The notes below the pieces were generated by a model, which worked only from the letters and a program-made list of their open reading frames with translations, was not told the origin of the DNA and made no database searches. Below are positions 39,300-48,935 of a stretch of 64,000 bases of DNA, piece by piece; the first letter of the stretch is position 1; each line of letters begins with the position of its first letter. A program made the translations under genes and the position numbers. Origin of the DNA: Aggregatilineales bacterium (lineage in GTDB: Bacteria; Chloroflexota; Anaerolineae; Aggregatilineales; Ch27); contig JARKNX010000124.1 of assembly GCA_029976025.1 (NCBI GenBank), forward strand, positions 18,015-82,014, written 5' to 3'.

Positions 39300-41570
39300 T
39301 CAATTCCGCAGCATCCGCATCCCATTGAAGATAACAATCAGGGACGCACCCACGTCGGCGAACACAGCGACCCACAGGCTGGCTACGCCCAGCAGGGCCA
39401 GCACAAACACGGCGGCTTTGATACCCAGGCTCAGCGCGATGTTCTGGTGGATGATTGCCCGGGTGCGCCGGCTCAGGCGCACAGCGACCGGCAGGCGGCT
39501 GAGATCGCTCTGCATCAGCACGATATCCGCTGTCTCCATGGCTTGCGTTGCGCCCCGGTTCCCCATAGCAATGCCGACAGTCGCGGCTGCCAGAGCGGGA
39601 GCGTCGTTGATGCCATCGCCGACCATCGCCGTTGAACCGTACTCGCGCTCCAGGCCCTGCACGGCCTCCAGCTTGTCGCCGGGGAGCAGCTCCGCCCGGA
39701 CATCGTCGACGCCGACGCGGGCAGCAATCGCCCGGGCGGCGCTGGCATTGTCGCCTGTCAGCATCACGGTCTTGGGGGCGGGACGCAGCGCATGAAGCTC
39801 GGCCAACGCCGCCTGACTGGCGGGCCGGACCTGATCGGCTACCGAGAGCACCCCCCGCACTACAGAATTGTCGGCCAGAAGCATAACGGTCTGACCCTGA
39901 TTCTCCAGCGCGGACGCCGTCTGGCACAACGGGTCCAGGTGAGGAATGTGCGTGTCAAAGAAGACATGGCTGCCGATCGTGATGGCACGCCCGTTGACAG
40001 AGCCGCGCACGCCGGCTCCGGTCAGGCTGGTGACATTCTGGGCGGCGGGGTAACGGTTGAGCAGTTGGGAGTCTTCCGCCGCGGTAACGACGGCCTGCGC
40101 CAGGGGATGCTCCGACCGCCGCTCGACTGCGGCGGCCAGGGCCAGCAGATCGCGGCATGGCTCGCAATCTGGCCCGGCCTGTCCGGTCTGGCAGTCTGTT
40201 GCCTGCACGGCGGCCAGGGCCGGCTGACCTTCCGTCAGCGTGCCGGTTTTATCGAACGCGAACGCCCGAATATCCGCCAGAGCTTCCAGAGGGGCGCCGC
40301 CTTTGATCAGGATACCTTTGCGCGCGGCGTTGGTCAGTGCGCTGACGATAGTGACCGGTGTGCTGATCACGAGCGCGCACGGACAGGCGATAATCAGCAG
40401 AGCCAGCGCGCGATACAGCCAGCCGCGCGCACCGTCGGGCACATCCAGAAACGGGGCGCCGAACAGCAGCGGCGGCACGACGGCGATCAGGACAGCCAGA
40501 ATGACCACAGCGGGGGTATACCATTCCGCGAAACGGTCGATGAAGCGCTGTGTCGGGGCGCGCTGTTCCTGCGCCTCCTCTACCATATGGATGATGTGAT
40601 TAAGGGTGCTGTCCGCGGCCACCCGCACAACCAGAACTTCCAGCGCCCCGGCGCCGTTGATCGTGCCGGCCAGGACTTCGTCGCCGGCGGCTTTGGCGAC
40701 CGGGATGCTCTCGCCTGTGATTGGCGACTGGTCTACAGCAGATTCGCCCGCCATCACGGTGCCATCAACAGGAATGCGGTCGCCGGGCCGCACGAGGACT
40801 GTGTCGCCAGCGCGCAGGTCCGCCACCGGAATCCGGGTTTCGTGACGCTCACAGAACGGGCAGGGGCCGCCGTCGTACCCATCCTGACCGAGATGCTCCT
40901 CACAGTTGTGGCAGGGCTGCAGCACAACCGCCTCCTGGGGCACCAGGTCGAGCAGGCTGCGCAGGGAGTACCGCGCTTTGTCCGCGGCAAAGCCTTCCAG
41001 CGATTCGCCGAGCGCAAAGAGGACGATGATAGTTGCTGCCTCGCCGGTCTCGCCGATGAGGACCGCGCCGATCGTGGCGACGCCCATCAGCAGGTTGATG
41101 GTGACGCGGCGGGCCAGGACAAGCTCGCGCCAGCCCGCCGCCATAAGAGGCGTCCCGGTCAGCAGGATGGTGGCGAGGTGCAGGATGGTGGCGATAGCCG
41201 CCGGTGCGCCGAGGATAGAAAGCAGGGCGCTGAGCAGCAGCAGGGCGCCGCCGACCACGGACAGGGCAGTCTCGCGCTGGCTCAGCATAAACTGGAGAAG
41301 CCCCGGGGACCGCTTTTCTTCGACCAGAGACGGGGCGGGGGACGCGCCTTGCGGGGCGACATCATATCCCAGCGAGCGGACCCGTTCTTCGACAGCATCC
41401 CGATCGGCATGACCGGTCACGCGCAGCTTGCCGGTCATGTAGCTTACCTGGCAGTCTTCAACCCCCGGCAGGCGGGCCACGCCACGCTCCAGCGTCAGGG
41501 CGCAGTTTGCGCAGTCCATACCGGTAATATCGAGTTCGAGGAGGTCCGGGTTACCGGTCTTGAGTTCCAT
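39300..41570 (-). CDS. Heavy-metal-translocating P1B-type ATPase (Zn/Cd type)
   Basis: A 756-residue metal efflux pump. It has an N-terminal metal-binding domain (GMDCANC, Cys 20 and 23), eight helices, the ion-pathway CPC (396-398, IACPCALVIS), the phosphorylated Asp in DKTGTLT (440), SEHPLA, and GDGINDAP. The CPC and single CxxC domain fit Zn/Cd/Pb export; Cu is less likely. Between VLQ and RIPVADL in the actuator domain a short insert has CHNC (220-223) and CPFC (237-240), not normal in the family. ATG 41570 follows AAAGG. An ArsR/SmtB-like inverted repeat lies upstream. Confidence 0.93.
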   Translation of the reverse strand: MELKTGNPDLLELDITGMDCANCALTLERGVARLPGVEDCQVSYMTGKLRVTGHADRDAVEERVRSLGYDVAPQGASPAPSLVEEKRSPGLLQFMLSQRETALSVVGGALLLLSALLSILGAPAAIATILHLATILLTGTPLMAAGWRELVLARRVTINLLMGVATIGAVLIGETGEAATIIVLFALGESLEGFAADKARYSLRSLLDLVPQEAVVLQPCHNCEEHLGQDGYDGGPCPFCERHETRIPVADLRAGDTVLVRPGDRIPVDGTVMAGESAVDQSPITGESIPVAKAAGDEVLAGTINGAGALEVLVVRVAADSTLNHIIHMVEEAQEQRAPTQRFIDRFAEWYTPAVVILAVLIAVVPPLLFGAPFLDVPDGARGWLYRALALLIIACPCALVISTPVTIVSALTNAARKGILIKGGAPLEALADIRAFAFDKTGTLTEGQPALAAVQATDCQTGQAGPDCEPCRDLLALAAAVERRSEHPLAQAVVTAAEDSQLLNRYPAAQNVTSLTGAGVRGSVNGRAITIGSHVFFDTHIPHLDPLCQTASALENQGQTVMLLADNSVVRGVLSVADQVRPASQAALAELHALRPAPKTVMLTGDNASAARAIAARVGVDDVRAELLPGDKLEAVQGLEREYGSTAMVGDGINDAPALAAATVGIAMGNRGATQAMETADIVLMQSDLSRLPVAVRLSRRTRAIIHQNIALSLGIKAAVFVLALLGVASLWVAVFADVGASLIVIFNGMRMLRN

Positions 41571-41615
41571 GAGTGGCCTTTCGAAAAGCGAGTAATTGCG
41601 GTGTCGTCTATCAAT

Positions 41616-41635
41616 ATATGAGTATCTATTCATAT
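41616..41635 (-). promoter_or_regulatory. ArsR/SmtB-like operator upstream of the metal ATPase
   Basis: The inverted repeat ATATGA-N8-TCATAT resembles AT-rich operators of ArsR/SmtB metal sensors and sits 46 nt before the ATPase start codon. No arsR/smtB gene is in the window, so the regulator would be encoded elsewhere. Confidence 0.45.
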
Positions 41636-41723
41636 GTCAGCATGATCATATCACACAATCTGTGGCGTGTCAACCAGGGGGAGGGTACACTCTCCTGACG
41701 CGGCAAGGGTGGGAGAATGAAAC

Positions 41724-42635
41724 ATGACAGCGCAACCGGTCTGGACGGTTATCGCCGGAGCTAATATGGAAACTAACGTGCCGGTTTACGGGTTTCCGCT
41801 TCAACTGGGCACGGCGCACTATGTCAACAACTTGATTATTGATGAGGTAGGGGGTGTAGCTTCGAATCTGGCGGTAGGGCTGCAGATGTTGGGGCAGCCC
41901 ACGCAGGTCGTGTCCGTGGTCGGACAGGACTTCCTGGGTACGGAGGTGCTCTGGCGCCTGACCGAATACGGGATAGTGACCCGGCATATCCGCACGGACT
42001 GGGAACGTTCGCCCCGGACGGTTATTCTGGTGGCTCCGAATGGTGAACGCCAGCTTCTGTGCGATTTTGGCAGCGCCTCAGCCTACCGCTATCCGGACGA
42101 AGATTTGCATCTGGCGCTTGAGCAGGCCGGCAAGTGGGTTTATACCTCCACTCACGACTGGGTGCGTTATGCCGCGCACACGGCGCACAACATGGGAAAG
42201 TTCGTGGCGACCGATGTGCACGATGTGCTGGATGTCGATGACTACCACCGCGATTTCTACCTTTCCGCGGACCTGATTTTCGTCAGCCTGGAGCGCCTCC
42301 GGCCGCCTCTGGAAGAATACGCGCAGCACCTGCACGACGGATTCGGGGTGGAGTGGGTGGTGGGCATGGATGGCGCGCGCGGCGCATGGCTGGTTAATGC
42401 GGCCCGGGGGGAGGCGCAGCACTTCCCGGCGGAGCGCGTGGCGCATGTCGTTGATACGGTGGGGGCGGGCGATTCGTTGGCGGCAGGATTCTGTGCGGCC
42501 CTCTCAGCAGGTTTGAAGATGGAGGAGTGTCTGCAAATCGGGCAGAAAGTTGCTGCTTATAAGATTCAGCACCGGGGGACACTGGCTTTTCCTGCTCCTG
42601 AAAGCGTCGGATTACCGGCACTTCCGCGCGAGTGA
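41724..42635 (+). CDS. PfkB-family carbohydrate kinase
   Basis: A 303-residue ribokinase-fold sugar kinase. The PfkB signature 2 is intact, DTVGAGDSLAAGF at about residue 252, with the catalytic Asp in GAGD. The N-terminal Gly-rich substrate motif appears as EVGGVASNLAVGLQMLG, and VVSVVGQDFLGTEVLWRLTEYGI is typical of the family. It phosphorylates a sugar or nucleoside; the substrate is not predictable. It diverges from the metal ATPase gene and precedes the EF-G-like gene by 174 nt. Confidence 0.85.
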   Translation: MTAQPVWTVIAGANMETNVPVYGFPLQLGTAHYVNNLIIDEVGGVASNLAVGLQMLGQPTQVVSVVGQDFLGTEVLWRLTEYGIVTRHIRTDWERSPRTVILVAPNGERQLLCDFGSASAYRYPDEDLHLALEQAGKWVYTSTHDWVRYAAHTAHNMGKFVATDVHDVLDVDDYHRDFYLSADLIFVSLERLRPPLEEYAQHLHDGFGVEWVVGMDGARGAWLVNAARGEAQHFPAERVAHVVDTVGAGDSLAAGFCAALSAGLKMEECLQIGQKVAAYKIQHRGTLAFPAPESVGLPALPRE

Positions 42636-42809
42636 TGGGTCCGGCATCCTGAGGGTGCTGGCTGCTGCGCCTTGCGCTCGTTTTGTCGCAGCTCGTAGAT
42701 GTGTCGTTGACAACAGGTTGTTCATTCTTTAGAATCGCGTTCGGTAAATCGGCCAGGCTCATGCCTGGATCCAGGCATCCGACCTGGTTTGATAGTGGAG
42801 GTCTGTTCG

Positions 42810-44888
42810 GTGAAGGTCTATTCGACTGATAAGTTGCGCAACATCGCCCTGGTAGGACATCAAAGCGCCGGCAAAACCTCGCTGGTAGAGGCTATGCTCT
42901 TCAATACGGGGGCGATTACGCGCCTGGGCCGGATTGAAGAAAAGAATACTGTCTCAGATTATGAAGAAGATGAGAAACAGCGCGGGCTTTCGCTGAATAC
43001 ATCACTGCTGCCCTGCGAGTTCAACGGCTACAAGATCAACGTGTTGGATACCCCGGGATACACAGACTTTCAGGGGGAAGTCAAGAACGCGATTCGGGTG
43101 GCGGACGCGGCCGTTGTCGTGATCGATGCCGTGGCCGGCGTCGAGGTCGGGGCGGAGATTGCCGTCGGGTTCGCCCGGGATTACGACCTCCCGGTGTTGG
43201 CGGTTATCAATAAAATGGACCGCGAAAATGCCAGCTTCGCCAGTGCGATCCAATCGCTGCGGACGGCGTTCCCGGATTATAAATTCATCCCGATCGTCGT
43301 GCCGATCGGCCAGGAGCATAGCTTCAAGGGTGTGGTAGATGTCCTGGCGCAGAGGGCTTACCTGGGCGCGGGCAAAGAAGTGGGGGACGTGCCCGCCGAT
43401 ATGGCTGATGAGGTGGAGGCAGCGCGGATCGTGCTCGTCGAAGCTGCGGCTGAGACGGATGACGCGTTGATGGAAAAGTACTTTGAGGCGGGCGATCTGT
43501 CCCTGGATGAAGTCCGGCAGGGCATCCTGAAAGCGGTCAGCGATCCGGCGCTGCGCACCGTCCCGGTGTTTGCCGCCAGCGGAACTCACAATATCGCGGT
43601 TATTCCACTGCTGGAGGCCTTCACGAACTACGTTGCGCCTCCTGATCAGCGTTCGTTTGAAGTTAAGCGCGGCGACGAGATCGCGGTGATGGATGCGCCG
43701 CAGTCCGACGATGGACCGCTGGCCGCCTACGTCTTCAAATCTACGACTGACAAATTTGTCGGCACGCTCAACTACTTCCGTATCTTCTCCGGCCACATGT
43801 CTCCGGACACGCGCTACTACAACAAGACCCGGGACGTTGAGGAACGGATTGGCTCGCTCCTCACCATGCGCGGCAAGGAACAGATCACGGTTGAGGCGCT
43901 GCACGTTGGCGATATTGGCGCCGCCGCTAAATTGACCCGTACGACCACGGGGGACACCCTGACAACCAAAGAGGCCGCCCTGGAAGTCGTGCCGCCGCAG
44001 TTCCCCGCCCCCCTGTACATGGTTGCCCTGCACCCGAAGACGCAGGCCGACAGCGCCAAGATGGGGGCTGTGATAACCAGCATCTGCGATACGGACCCCA
44101 CCCTGCGCTGGCGCCAGGAGCCGGCCACCAAGCAGAGTATCCTGGAGGGCATGGGCGAGATGCATATCAATATCGCCATCAGCCGTGCCGACCAGCTTGG
44201 TGTTGGCCTGGAGGCTTCAGTGCCGAAAGTGCCGTACCTGGAGACGATTACGAAGAGCGCCACGGCCGTATACCGGCATAAGAAGCAGACAGGCGGCGCG
44301 GGTCAGTTCGCCGAAGTGCATCTGCGCGTGGATCCGCTCGAACGCGGCACCGGCTTTGAATTCGCCTCCGAGATTGTTGGCGGTTCGATCTCCCAGCCAT
44401 TTGTCGCTTCGACGGAGAAAGGCATTCGGCAGACGCTTGAGGCCGGGCCGGTAGCCGGTTATCCGGTCGTCGATGTCAAAGCGGTAGTCTACGACGGCAA
44501 GGAACACCCGGTCGACTCCAAAGATATCGCCTTTCAGATCGCGGGTCGTGGTGCGTTCCGCGACGCCGTACAGGGGGCCAACCCGACGCTGTTGGAGCCG
44601 ATCATGAATGTCCGCATAACTGTCCCCGAAGATAAAATGGGCGATATCATGGGCGACATGAATACGCGTCGTGGCCGCGTTCAGGGTATGGAATCTGCTG
44701 CCGGCAAGAGCACCGTCAATGCCCAGGTCCCCCTGGCTGAAATGCAGCGCTACGGGAATGATCTTCGCTCGATGACGGCTGGCCGCGGCATCTACGAGAT
44801 GGAGTTCGATCACTACGAGCCTGTTCCGCCCCATCTGCAGCAGGCGATTATTGAAGCTGCCAAGAAAGAGCAGGAGCAGGAAGAATAG
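42810..44888 (+). CDS. EF-G-like GTPase paralogue
   Basis: A 692-residue translation-factor GTPase of the EF-G fold, but of the FusA2-like branch. G1 is GHQSAGKTS, switch I is shortened and non-canonical (EKQRGLSLNTSLLPCEF), G3 is DTPGYTDF, where the His of elongating EF-G is replaced by Tyr, and G4 is NKMD. Domains II-V follow to the end. The role of this branch is not established; ribosome recycling or GTP-linked regulation has been suggested for related factors. GTG 42810 is preferred because GGAGG lies 8 nt before it. No str operon genes are nearby. Confidence 0.85.
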   Translation: MKVYSTDKLRNIALVGHQSAGKTSLVEAMLFNTGAITRLGRIEEKNTVSDYEEDEKQRGLSLNTSLLPCEFNGYKINVLDTPGYTDFQGEVKNAIRVADAAVVVIDAVAGVEVGAEIAVGFARDYDLPVLAVINKMDRENASFASAIQSLRTAFPDYKFIPIVVPIGQEHSFKGVVDVLAQRAYLGAGKEVGDVPADMADEVEAARIVLVEAAAETDDALMEKYFEAGDLSLDEVRQGILKAVSDPALRTVPVFAASGTHNIAVIPLLEAFTNYVAPPDQRSFEVKRGDEIAVMDAPQSDDGPLAAYVFKSTTDKFVGTLNYFRIFSGHMSPDTRYYNKTRDVEERIGSLLTMRGKEQITVEALHVGDIGAAAKLTRTTTGDTLTTKEAALEVVPPQFPAPLYMVALHPKTQADSAKMGAVITSICDTDPTLRWRQEPATKQSILEGMGEMHINIAISRADQLGVGLEASVPKVPYLETITKSATAVYRHKKQTGGAGQFAEVHLRVDPLERGTGFEFASEIVGGSISQPFVASTEKGIRQTLEAGPVAGYPVVDVKAVVYDGKEHPVDSKDIAFQIAGRGAFRDAVQGANPTLLEPIMNVRITVPEDKMGDIMGDMNTRRGRVQGMESAAGKSTVNAQVPLAEMQRYGNDLRSMTAGRGIYEMEFDHYEPVPPHLQQAIIEAAKKEQEQEE

Positions 44889-44920
44889 CCCCGACGGTGT
44901 AACCGGATGGGAGAATGGTA

Positions 44921-44955
44921 AGGGCGCACCTGTTATAGACGCGCCCTTTTTTGTT
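44921..44955 (+). terminator. Terminator of the EF-G-like gene
   Basis: AAGGGCGC (44921-44928) pairs with GCGCCCTT (44942-44949), followed by a T tract. It separates this gene from the convergent glycosyltransferase gene. Confidence 0.85.
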
Positions 44956-44956
44956 T

Positions 44957-46129
44957 CTATGTGCTGCCGTTAGCATGTTGGAGGGTGAGCGATTCCAGAA
45001 GCGTAGTCGTCCGGGCGACCATGCGATCCCAGGAAAAGCGCTCCAGTTGTTGGGAGCAGGTGCGCTGTAAAGCCTCATGCACTCCAGGCCGAAATGCCTG
45101 CTGAAGACAATCGGCCAGCGCCTCTTCATCGTTATAGGGGACCAGGAAGCCGTTGAGATCCGGCAGCACAACCTCGGGGTTGCCGCACTTGTCGCTGGCG
45201 ATCACCGGTGTGCCGGCGTGAAGACTCTCCAGAAGCGTATGAGATAGGCCCTCGTATCCCGAATAGAGCACGGTATAGTCGGCCGCTGCCATGAATGTCG
45301 CGACATCCTGTCGGGCGACACGCCCCAGCAAATGCACCCTTTCTTCGAGCGCAAGCTGAGCGATCACGCCCTCCAGGTGGCGCTGAAGCGGCCCGTCGCC
45401 AGCCACGTACAGATGGATACCGGGTATTTGGGCGACGGCCTTAATGAGCGGCTCAATGCCCTTCCACGCTGTCAGCCGCGCCACGGTCAGAAGCAAGGGG
45501 GCGTCGGGAAGCCTGAGCAGAGCGCGCGCCTCTCCCTGGCTGAGGTTTGTTCGCTGCCTGACCGCTGTGGGAGACAGGGCATTGTATATCACAGCGATGC
45601 GTTCTTCCGGGATTCCCCAGCCGGCCACCATCTCCTTCAGATAATGGCTGGGGACAATAATCTGATCTGTCTGTCTGGCGTTGCGAGTGCGCTGGCGCTT
45701 GAGCCATTCCACGACGGGAGAATACCGTTTCGACTGAAAGAGGTCGATATCTTCGGTCGGCGGTATCAGTCCCAGCCGGATGGCGCGTTCCCACGCCAGG
45801 TCGCCAACAATCTTGATCGCACGGGGAATGCGGGCCTCTCCGGGGATGGGCAGCCCCAGCGAGTTGATGTAGAGGATGTCGGCCCACCCGACGTCCCGGC
45901 GGATGTTGCAGGCATAGGATGCATAGGCCAGCGGCCGAAGAATTCTGGAGCGTCTGGGGATGCGCCTGACCGGGTAGCCGTAGTGTGAATCATCCAGCGT
46001 CGGCTGGCCGAACGTCAGCAGCCGCACCTCGTGGCCGGCGCGCTGGATCTCAGGCAGCAGTCCATGGAGATAGGTAGCGGGGCCGCCCGATTCGGGGTGG
46101 AAGATGCCTGTTGCGACATAGAGGCGCAT
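44957..46129 (-). CDS. GT4-family glycosyltransferase
   Basis: A 390-residue GT-B enzyme. It begins LYVATGIFHPESGGPATYL with the donor-side Gly-rich loop, has the family VARLTAWKG and VHLLGRV, and the C-terminal donor-binding ESLHAGTPVIASDKCGNPEVV with the E-x7-E pair. Retaining GT4 enzymes build lipopolysaccharide, teichoic or exopolysaccharide chains; the linkage here is unknown. Downstream on the same strand are a TPR protein and a double-XRE regulator, transcribed from their own starts. Confidence 0.85.
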   Translation of the reverse strand: MRLYVATGIFHPESGGPATYLHGLLPEIQRAGHEVRLLTFGQPTLDDSHYGYPVRRIPRRSRILRPLAYASYACNIRRDVGWADILYINSLGLPIPGEARIPRAIKIVGDLAWERAIRLGLIPPTEDIDLFQSKRYSPVVEWLKRQRTRNARQTDQIIVPSHYLKEMVAGWGIPEERIAVIYNALSPTAVRQRTNLSQGEARALLRLPDAPLLLTVARLTAWKGIEPLIKAVAQIPGIHLYVAGDGPLQRHLEGVIAQLALEERVHLLGRVARQDVATFMAAADYTVLYSGYEGLSHTLLESLHAGTPVIASDKCGNPEVVLPDLNGFLVPYNDEEALADCLQQAFRPGVHEALQRTCSQQLERFSWDRMVARTTTLLESLTLQHANGST

Positions 46130-46271
46130 AAAAAGAACTCTGGCGGGTGAGTCCCACCATCATACAAACCCCGACCCGGCCAGCCTCGCGGCGCCTGGTT
46201 CCGGAGGTCTGGCCACTACTACAGATAACGCAGGATGGCGGCCCGCATAGGTCGGGATTTCTTCTGTGCGT

Positions 46272-46859
46272 TCAGTCTTCGGCTGGCTTGTCCGGCTCAC
46301 CGGCTTCGGTCTCAGGAGGGGCAGCGCCAATGCCGGTCAGGCGACGCTTCACGCCGAGCAAGCCTTTGAGCACTTTCTGAGTGGCTGAGAGATTATCGAC
46401 GCTGTCCAGCCCAACCTCGTAGGTGGTTGCGCCAGCCATGATATTCCCGCTGCGCATCTGAAGATCGCCGAGCGCCAGCAGCGTCTGACCGTACAGCTTC
46501 TCCTCACCGAGCGCCTTGAAAGTATCAGCGGCCTGGCGGTAAGCCAGCATCGCCTGTTCCGTATCGCCCTGCGCGGCGAAGACTCCCCCCAGATTCCCCA
46601 GCACTTGCGCGGCGCGGCTCTGGTCGCCCATCTCGTTGAACACGTCAAGCGCCTGCTGCATCAACGCCACCGCCTGATCGTGCTCGCCCAGTGCGCGGTG
46701 CACCAGGCCGATGTTAACTGTCATCTCCGCGGCCATATCTCGCTGCCCTGCCGTCTCGTAAATGGCGCGGGCTTCTGTGAAGGCTTCGGCAGCGGCTTCG
46801 TATTCCCGCTTCTGAAAGAGCCGGGTGCCTTTTTCCTGTAATTCGCGTGCGTCGCTCAC
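46272..46859 (-). CDS. TPR-repeat protein
   Basis: A 195-residue helical-repeat protein with about four TPR units (residues 1-145), for example VNIGLVHRALGEHDQAVALM and LGNLGGVFAAQGDTEQAMLAY. A short C-terminal segment ends in Pro/Glu-rich residues. The start is GTG 46859, preceded by AGGAG 6 nt away. It is likely an adaptor. Upstream, 27 nt away, ends the double-XRE gene on the same strand, so the pair may be cotranscribed and functionally linked. Confidence 0.75.
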   Translation of the reverse strand: MSDARELQEKGTRLFQKREYEAAAEAFTEARAIYETAGQRDMAAEMTVNIGLVHRALGEHDQAVALMQQALDVFNEMGDQSRAAQVLGNLGGVFAAQGDTEQAMLAYRQAADTFKALGEEKLYGQTLLALGDLQMRSGNIMAGATTYEVGLDSVDNLSATQKVLKGLLGVKRRLTGIGAAPPETEAGEPDKPAED

Positions 46860-46886
46860 GTCATGCTCCTGCGGTTACCCCGACTA

Positions 46887-47714
46887 TCACAAGGTGATGT
46901 TATTAAGGATGCCTTCGGCAATCTCCTGCAGCCTGTCGGACGGCAGTCTGGACAGGTGCAGGATGCTTTCCGCGATTCCGCGCAGATCCTGTACGCCCAG
47001 CATACTGAACCACATCGCCAGTTCAACAAAACTGCTGTTGCTGGGATTGCTGATGAACGCCTGAATATCCTCTGGCATTTTGTTGAACCGCCGGAAGCTC
47101 TCCTGCCGATCCAGCCAGTGCCCAATACGGCTGTGACTCTCCAGAAAGTATGCCATCGAGACGTGAGTCGCCGACGCCAGTGAAGTCAGCTCGGTCAGTG
47201 GAATTGGCTTGTTGCCAAGCTCGTAATCCTGAATCTGCTCCGGGGAGAGGCCTGTGGAGGCGCTCAGCTCTTCTAGCGAGAGGTTCATATTTTCGCGCGC
47301 CTGCCGGAGCAGCACACCGACCACACGGTTGCGCAGCGTCACGTATTCGACCTGGGGCAGCGGATGGGGGGGCTGATCGCCGCTCAATGTTTCGTTGGCC
47401 CAGAAGTGACTGACCGGCACGCCCAGCTCATAGGCCAGGAGCTCAAGCTGGGGGAGGGCGGGATGCGCGAGGCCATACTCCCATTCCAGCATAGTCTGAA
47501 CTTCTACGCCCAGACTGGCGGCGCAGTCCTCAACCGTCCGGTTTCTGCTCTGGCGAGCGTCCCGAATCAGGACCCCCAGAATACGGGCGCGCAGAGCATA
47601 CAGCTCCTTGAAGTTGGTCGGCTGTTCTTCCCGTTCGGGCTGGATACCGGCCTGCTTCTCCCGCGCTCTTCGCAGGCGTTCGGCAAGGCTGGTAGAACTT
47701 TCCTCTGAGTTCAT
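46887..47714 (-). CDS. DNA-binding protein with two XRE-type helix-turn-helix domains
   Basis: The 275-residue protein has two Cro/C1-type HTH domains in tandem, about residues 44-105 (IRDARQSRNRTVEDCAASLG) and 130-190 (LRQARENMNLSLEELSASTG). A basic N-terminal segment precedes them and a helical C-terminal part follows, perhaps for oligomerisation or ligand sensing. Two XRE domains in one chain suggest binding to a bipartite site. GGAG lies before ATG 47714. The target is unknown; the TPR gene that follows could be controlled with it. Confidence 0.8.
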   Translation of the reverse strand: MNSEESSTSLAERLRRAREKQAGIQPEREEQPTNFKELYALRARILGVLIRDARQSRNRTVEDCAASLGVEVQTMLEWEYGLAHPALPQLELLAYELGVPVSHFWANETLSGDQPPHPLPQVEYVTLRNRVVGVLLRQARENMNLSLEELSASTGLSPEQIQDYELGNKPIPLTELTSLASATHVSMAYFLESHSRIGHWLDRQESFRRFNKMPEDIQAFISNPSNSSFVELAMWFSMLGVQDLRGIAESILHLSRLPSDRLQEIAEGILNNITL

Positions 47715-47785
47715 AATTAACTCCGCTATCCGGGGTGCTTCTGTTTGTGTGCATTATAGACGCAGGCCCGGGATGGAGCAAGCAG

Positions 47786-47820
47786 CAAAAAGGGCTGCCC
47801 GGCAAGCCCGGACAGCCCCT
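47786..47820 (-). terminator. Terminator of the secreted-protein gene
   Basis: On the minus strand a GC-rich stem (47818-47807 with 47802-47792) is followed by five T. Confidence 0.85.
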
Positions 47821-47841
47821 CGATCGATACTGCGACTAGGC

Positions 47842-48921
47842 CTACTTGCTCACACCCATCTCGTCGGGTGAGACCATCTGAGCGTTCGCCGGGGCCTGGA
47901 TATTGAACGCCTGATTGATCTGGTTGAAGCTCAGATCAAAGTTGAGGTGGATTGTGATCGGGGGTATCTGGGTAGAGCTTGTGCCACCCGCACTGGCCAT
48001 TATTGCGCCCAGATCAAACGCGATATCAAGGGTTACCGCAAAGCCATGCGCAAACCCGTCATCAGCGCCGACCTTGATGGTGCGGTTCATAGTAACCTGT
48101 ATGCCATTCATGAGCATGGGCACCATCATAAGCATCTGGGCGGATTCAGGATCTTCCTGGACGGCGGCTGTCATAGCCTGATTCAGCAATGTCTGGAAAT
48201 CAGACGATGCGAATAGCGGGGCGAAGTCAACCGTCATCTGGTATACATACATCATCTGGCCGTCGATCTTTTCATCCGGCAGGCGCTGCTGGGCGATGAA
48301 GCCAGGTGTCTCCAGGAGTTTCGCAACATCCGCGCCGAGGCCGGCGGCTTCCAGCAACTGCGTTGGATCGCCGCTCAACAGGTCTTCGGGGGACAGAGGT
48401 CCATCGGTTACGTCACCTCTGAACATGTCCATCATGCCTTCCAACTCCGCCGAGTCCATCAAATCTTCAAACGTCGTCCCGAACCAGGAGGAGCCATCTT
48501 CGCTGAAGTAAAACACGCCGTCCTTGATCACCAGGTTGATTGTGCCCTGCTCAACATCAGGCCCTGCACTCATGGAACCTTGCAGCGCCATCTGCGCGGC
48601 GATCGGAGGAACGCTTTCAGCCGCAATGACGACCGAACCAGAACCAGAGGCATTCAGGGCTATTTCTGCGGGTACATCGGAGGATTCGCCCATCATCGCG
48701 GCCGCCGCCGCAAGGCCGTTAACCCGGGCTTCTGCCGTGAAGTTGACGCCGAAGGACTGCATATTCTCGTTATTAGCCATGGCGGTGGTCAAGATAGTGC
48801 AGTCTGCTGCGGAGAGCCCCCAACAAAGGAACTCATCGCCGCCACCCTGGGCTTGCACAGCGGGGACGAATGCCAGCACGAGACCGAGAACCAGCACTAG
48901 GCTGAACAAACGGGTCTTCAT
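47842..48921 (-). CDS. Secreted protein of unknown function
   Basis: The 359-residue protein has a clear signal peptide (MKTRLFSLVLVLGLVLAFVP, cleavage near AQA). The mature part is Met-, Ala- and Asp-rich, with repeated beta-type stretches such as INLVIKDGVFYFSEDGSSWF and a C-terminal part rich in Phe, Asn and Gln. The alternation resembles LppX/LprG-like beta-sheet lipoproteins, but there is no lipobox and I do not assign it. GAAGGAG precedes ATG 48921. A tandem 32-bp repeat lies just upstream. Confidence 0.55.
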   Translation of the reverse strand: MKTRLFSLVLVLGLVLAFVPAVQAQGGGDEFLCWGLSAADCTILTTAMANNENMQSFGVNFTAEARVNGLAAAAAMMGESSDVPAEIALNASGSGSVVIAAESVPPIAAQMALQGSMSAGPDVEQGTINLVIKDGVFYFSEDGSSWFGTTFEDLMDSAELEGMMDMFRGDVTDGPLSPEDLLSGDPTQLLEAAGLGADVAKLLETPGFIAQQRLPDEKIDGQMMYVYQMTVDFAPLFASSDFQTLLNQAMTAAVQEDPESAQMLMMVPMLMNGIQVTMNRTIKVGADDGFAHGFAVTLDIAFDLGAIMASAGGTSSTQIPPITIHLNFDLSFNQINQAFNIQAPANAQMVSPDEMGVSK

Positions 48922-48935
48922 TTACTTTCTCCTTC

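Noticed and set aside
39792..41621. 609-codon open frame antisense to the metal ATPase gene
   Set aside because: It mirrors the codon-position pattern of a certain gene in GC-rich DNA, lacks a family signature and has no promoter or ribosome-binding site of its own.
47706..47716. GAAC...GTTC near the XRE gene as a third LexA-like box
   Set aside because: The spacing between GAAC and GTTC is far from four bases and there is no -10 next to it.
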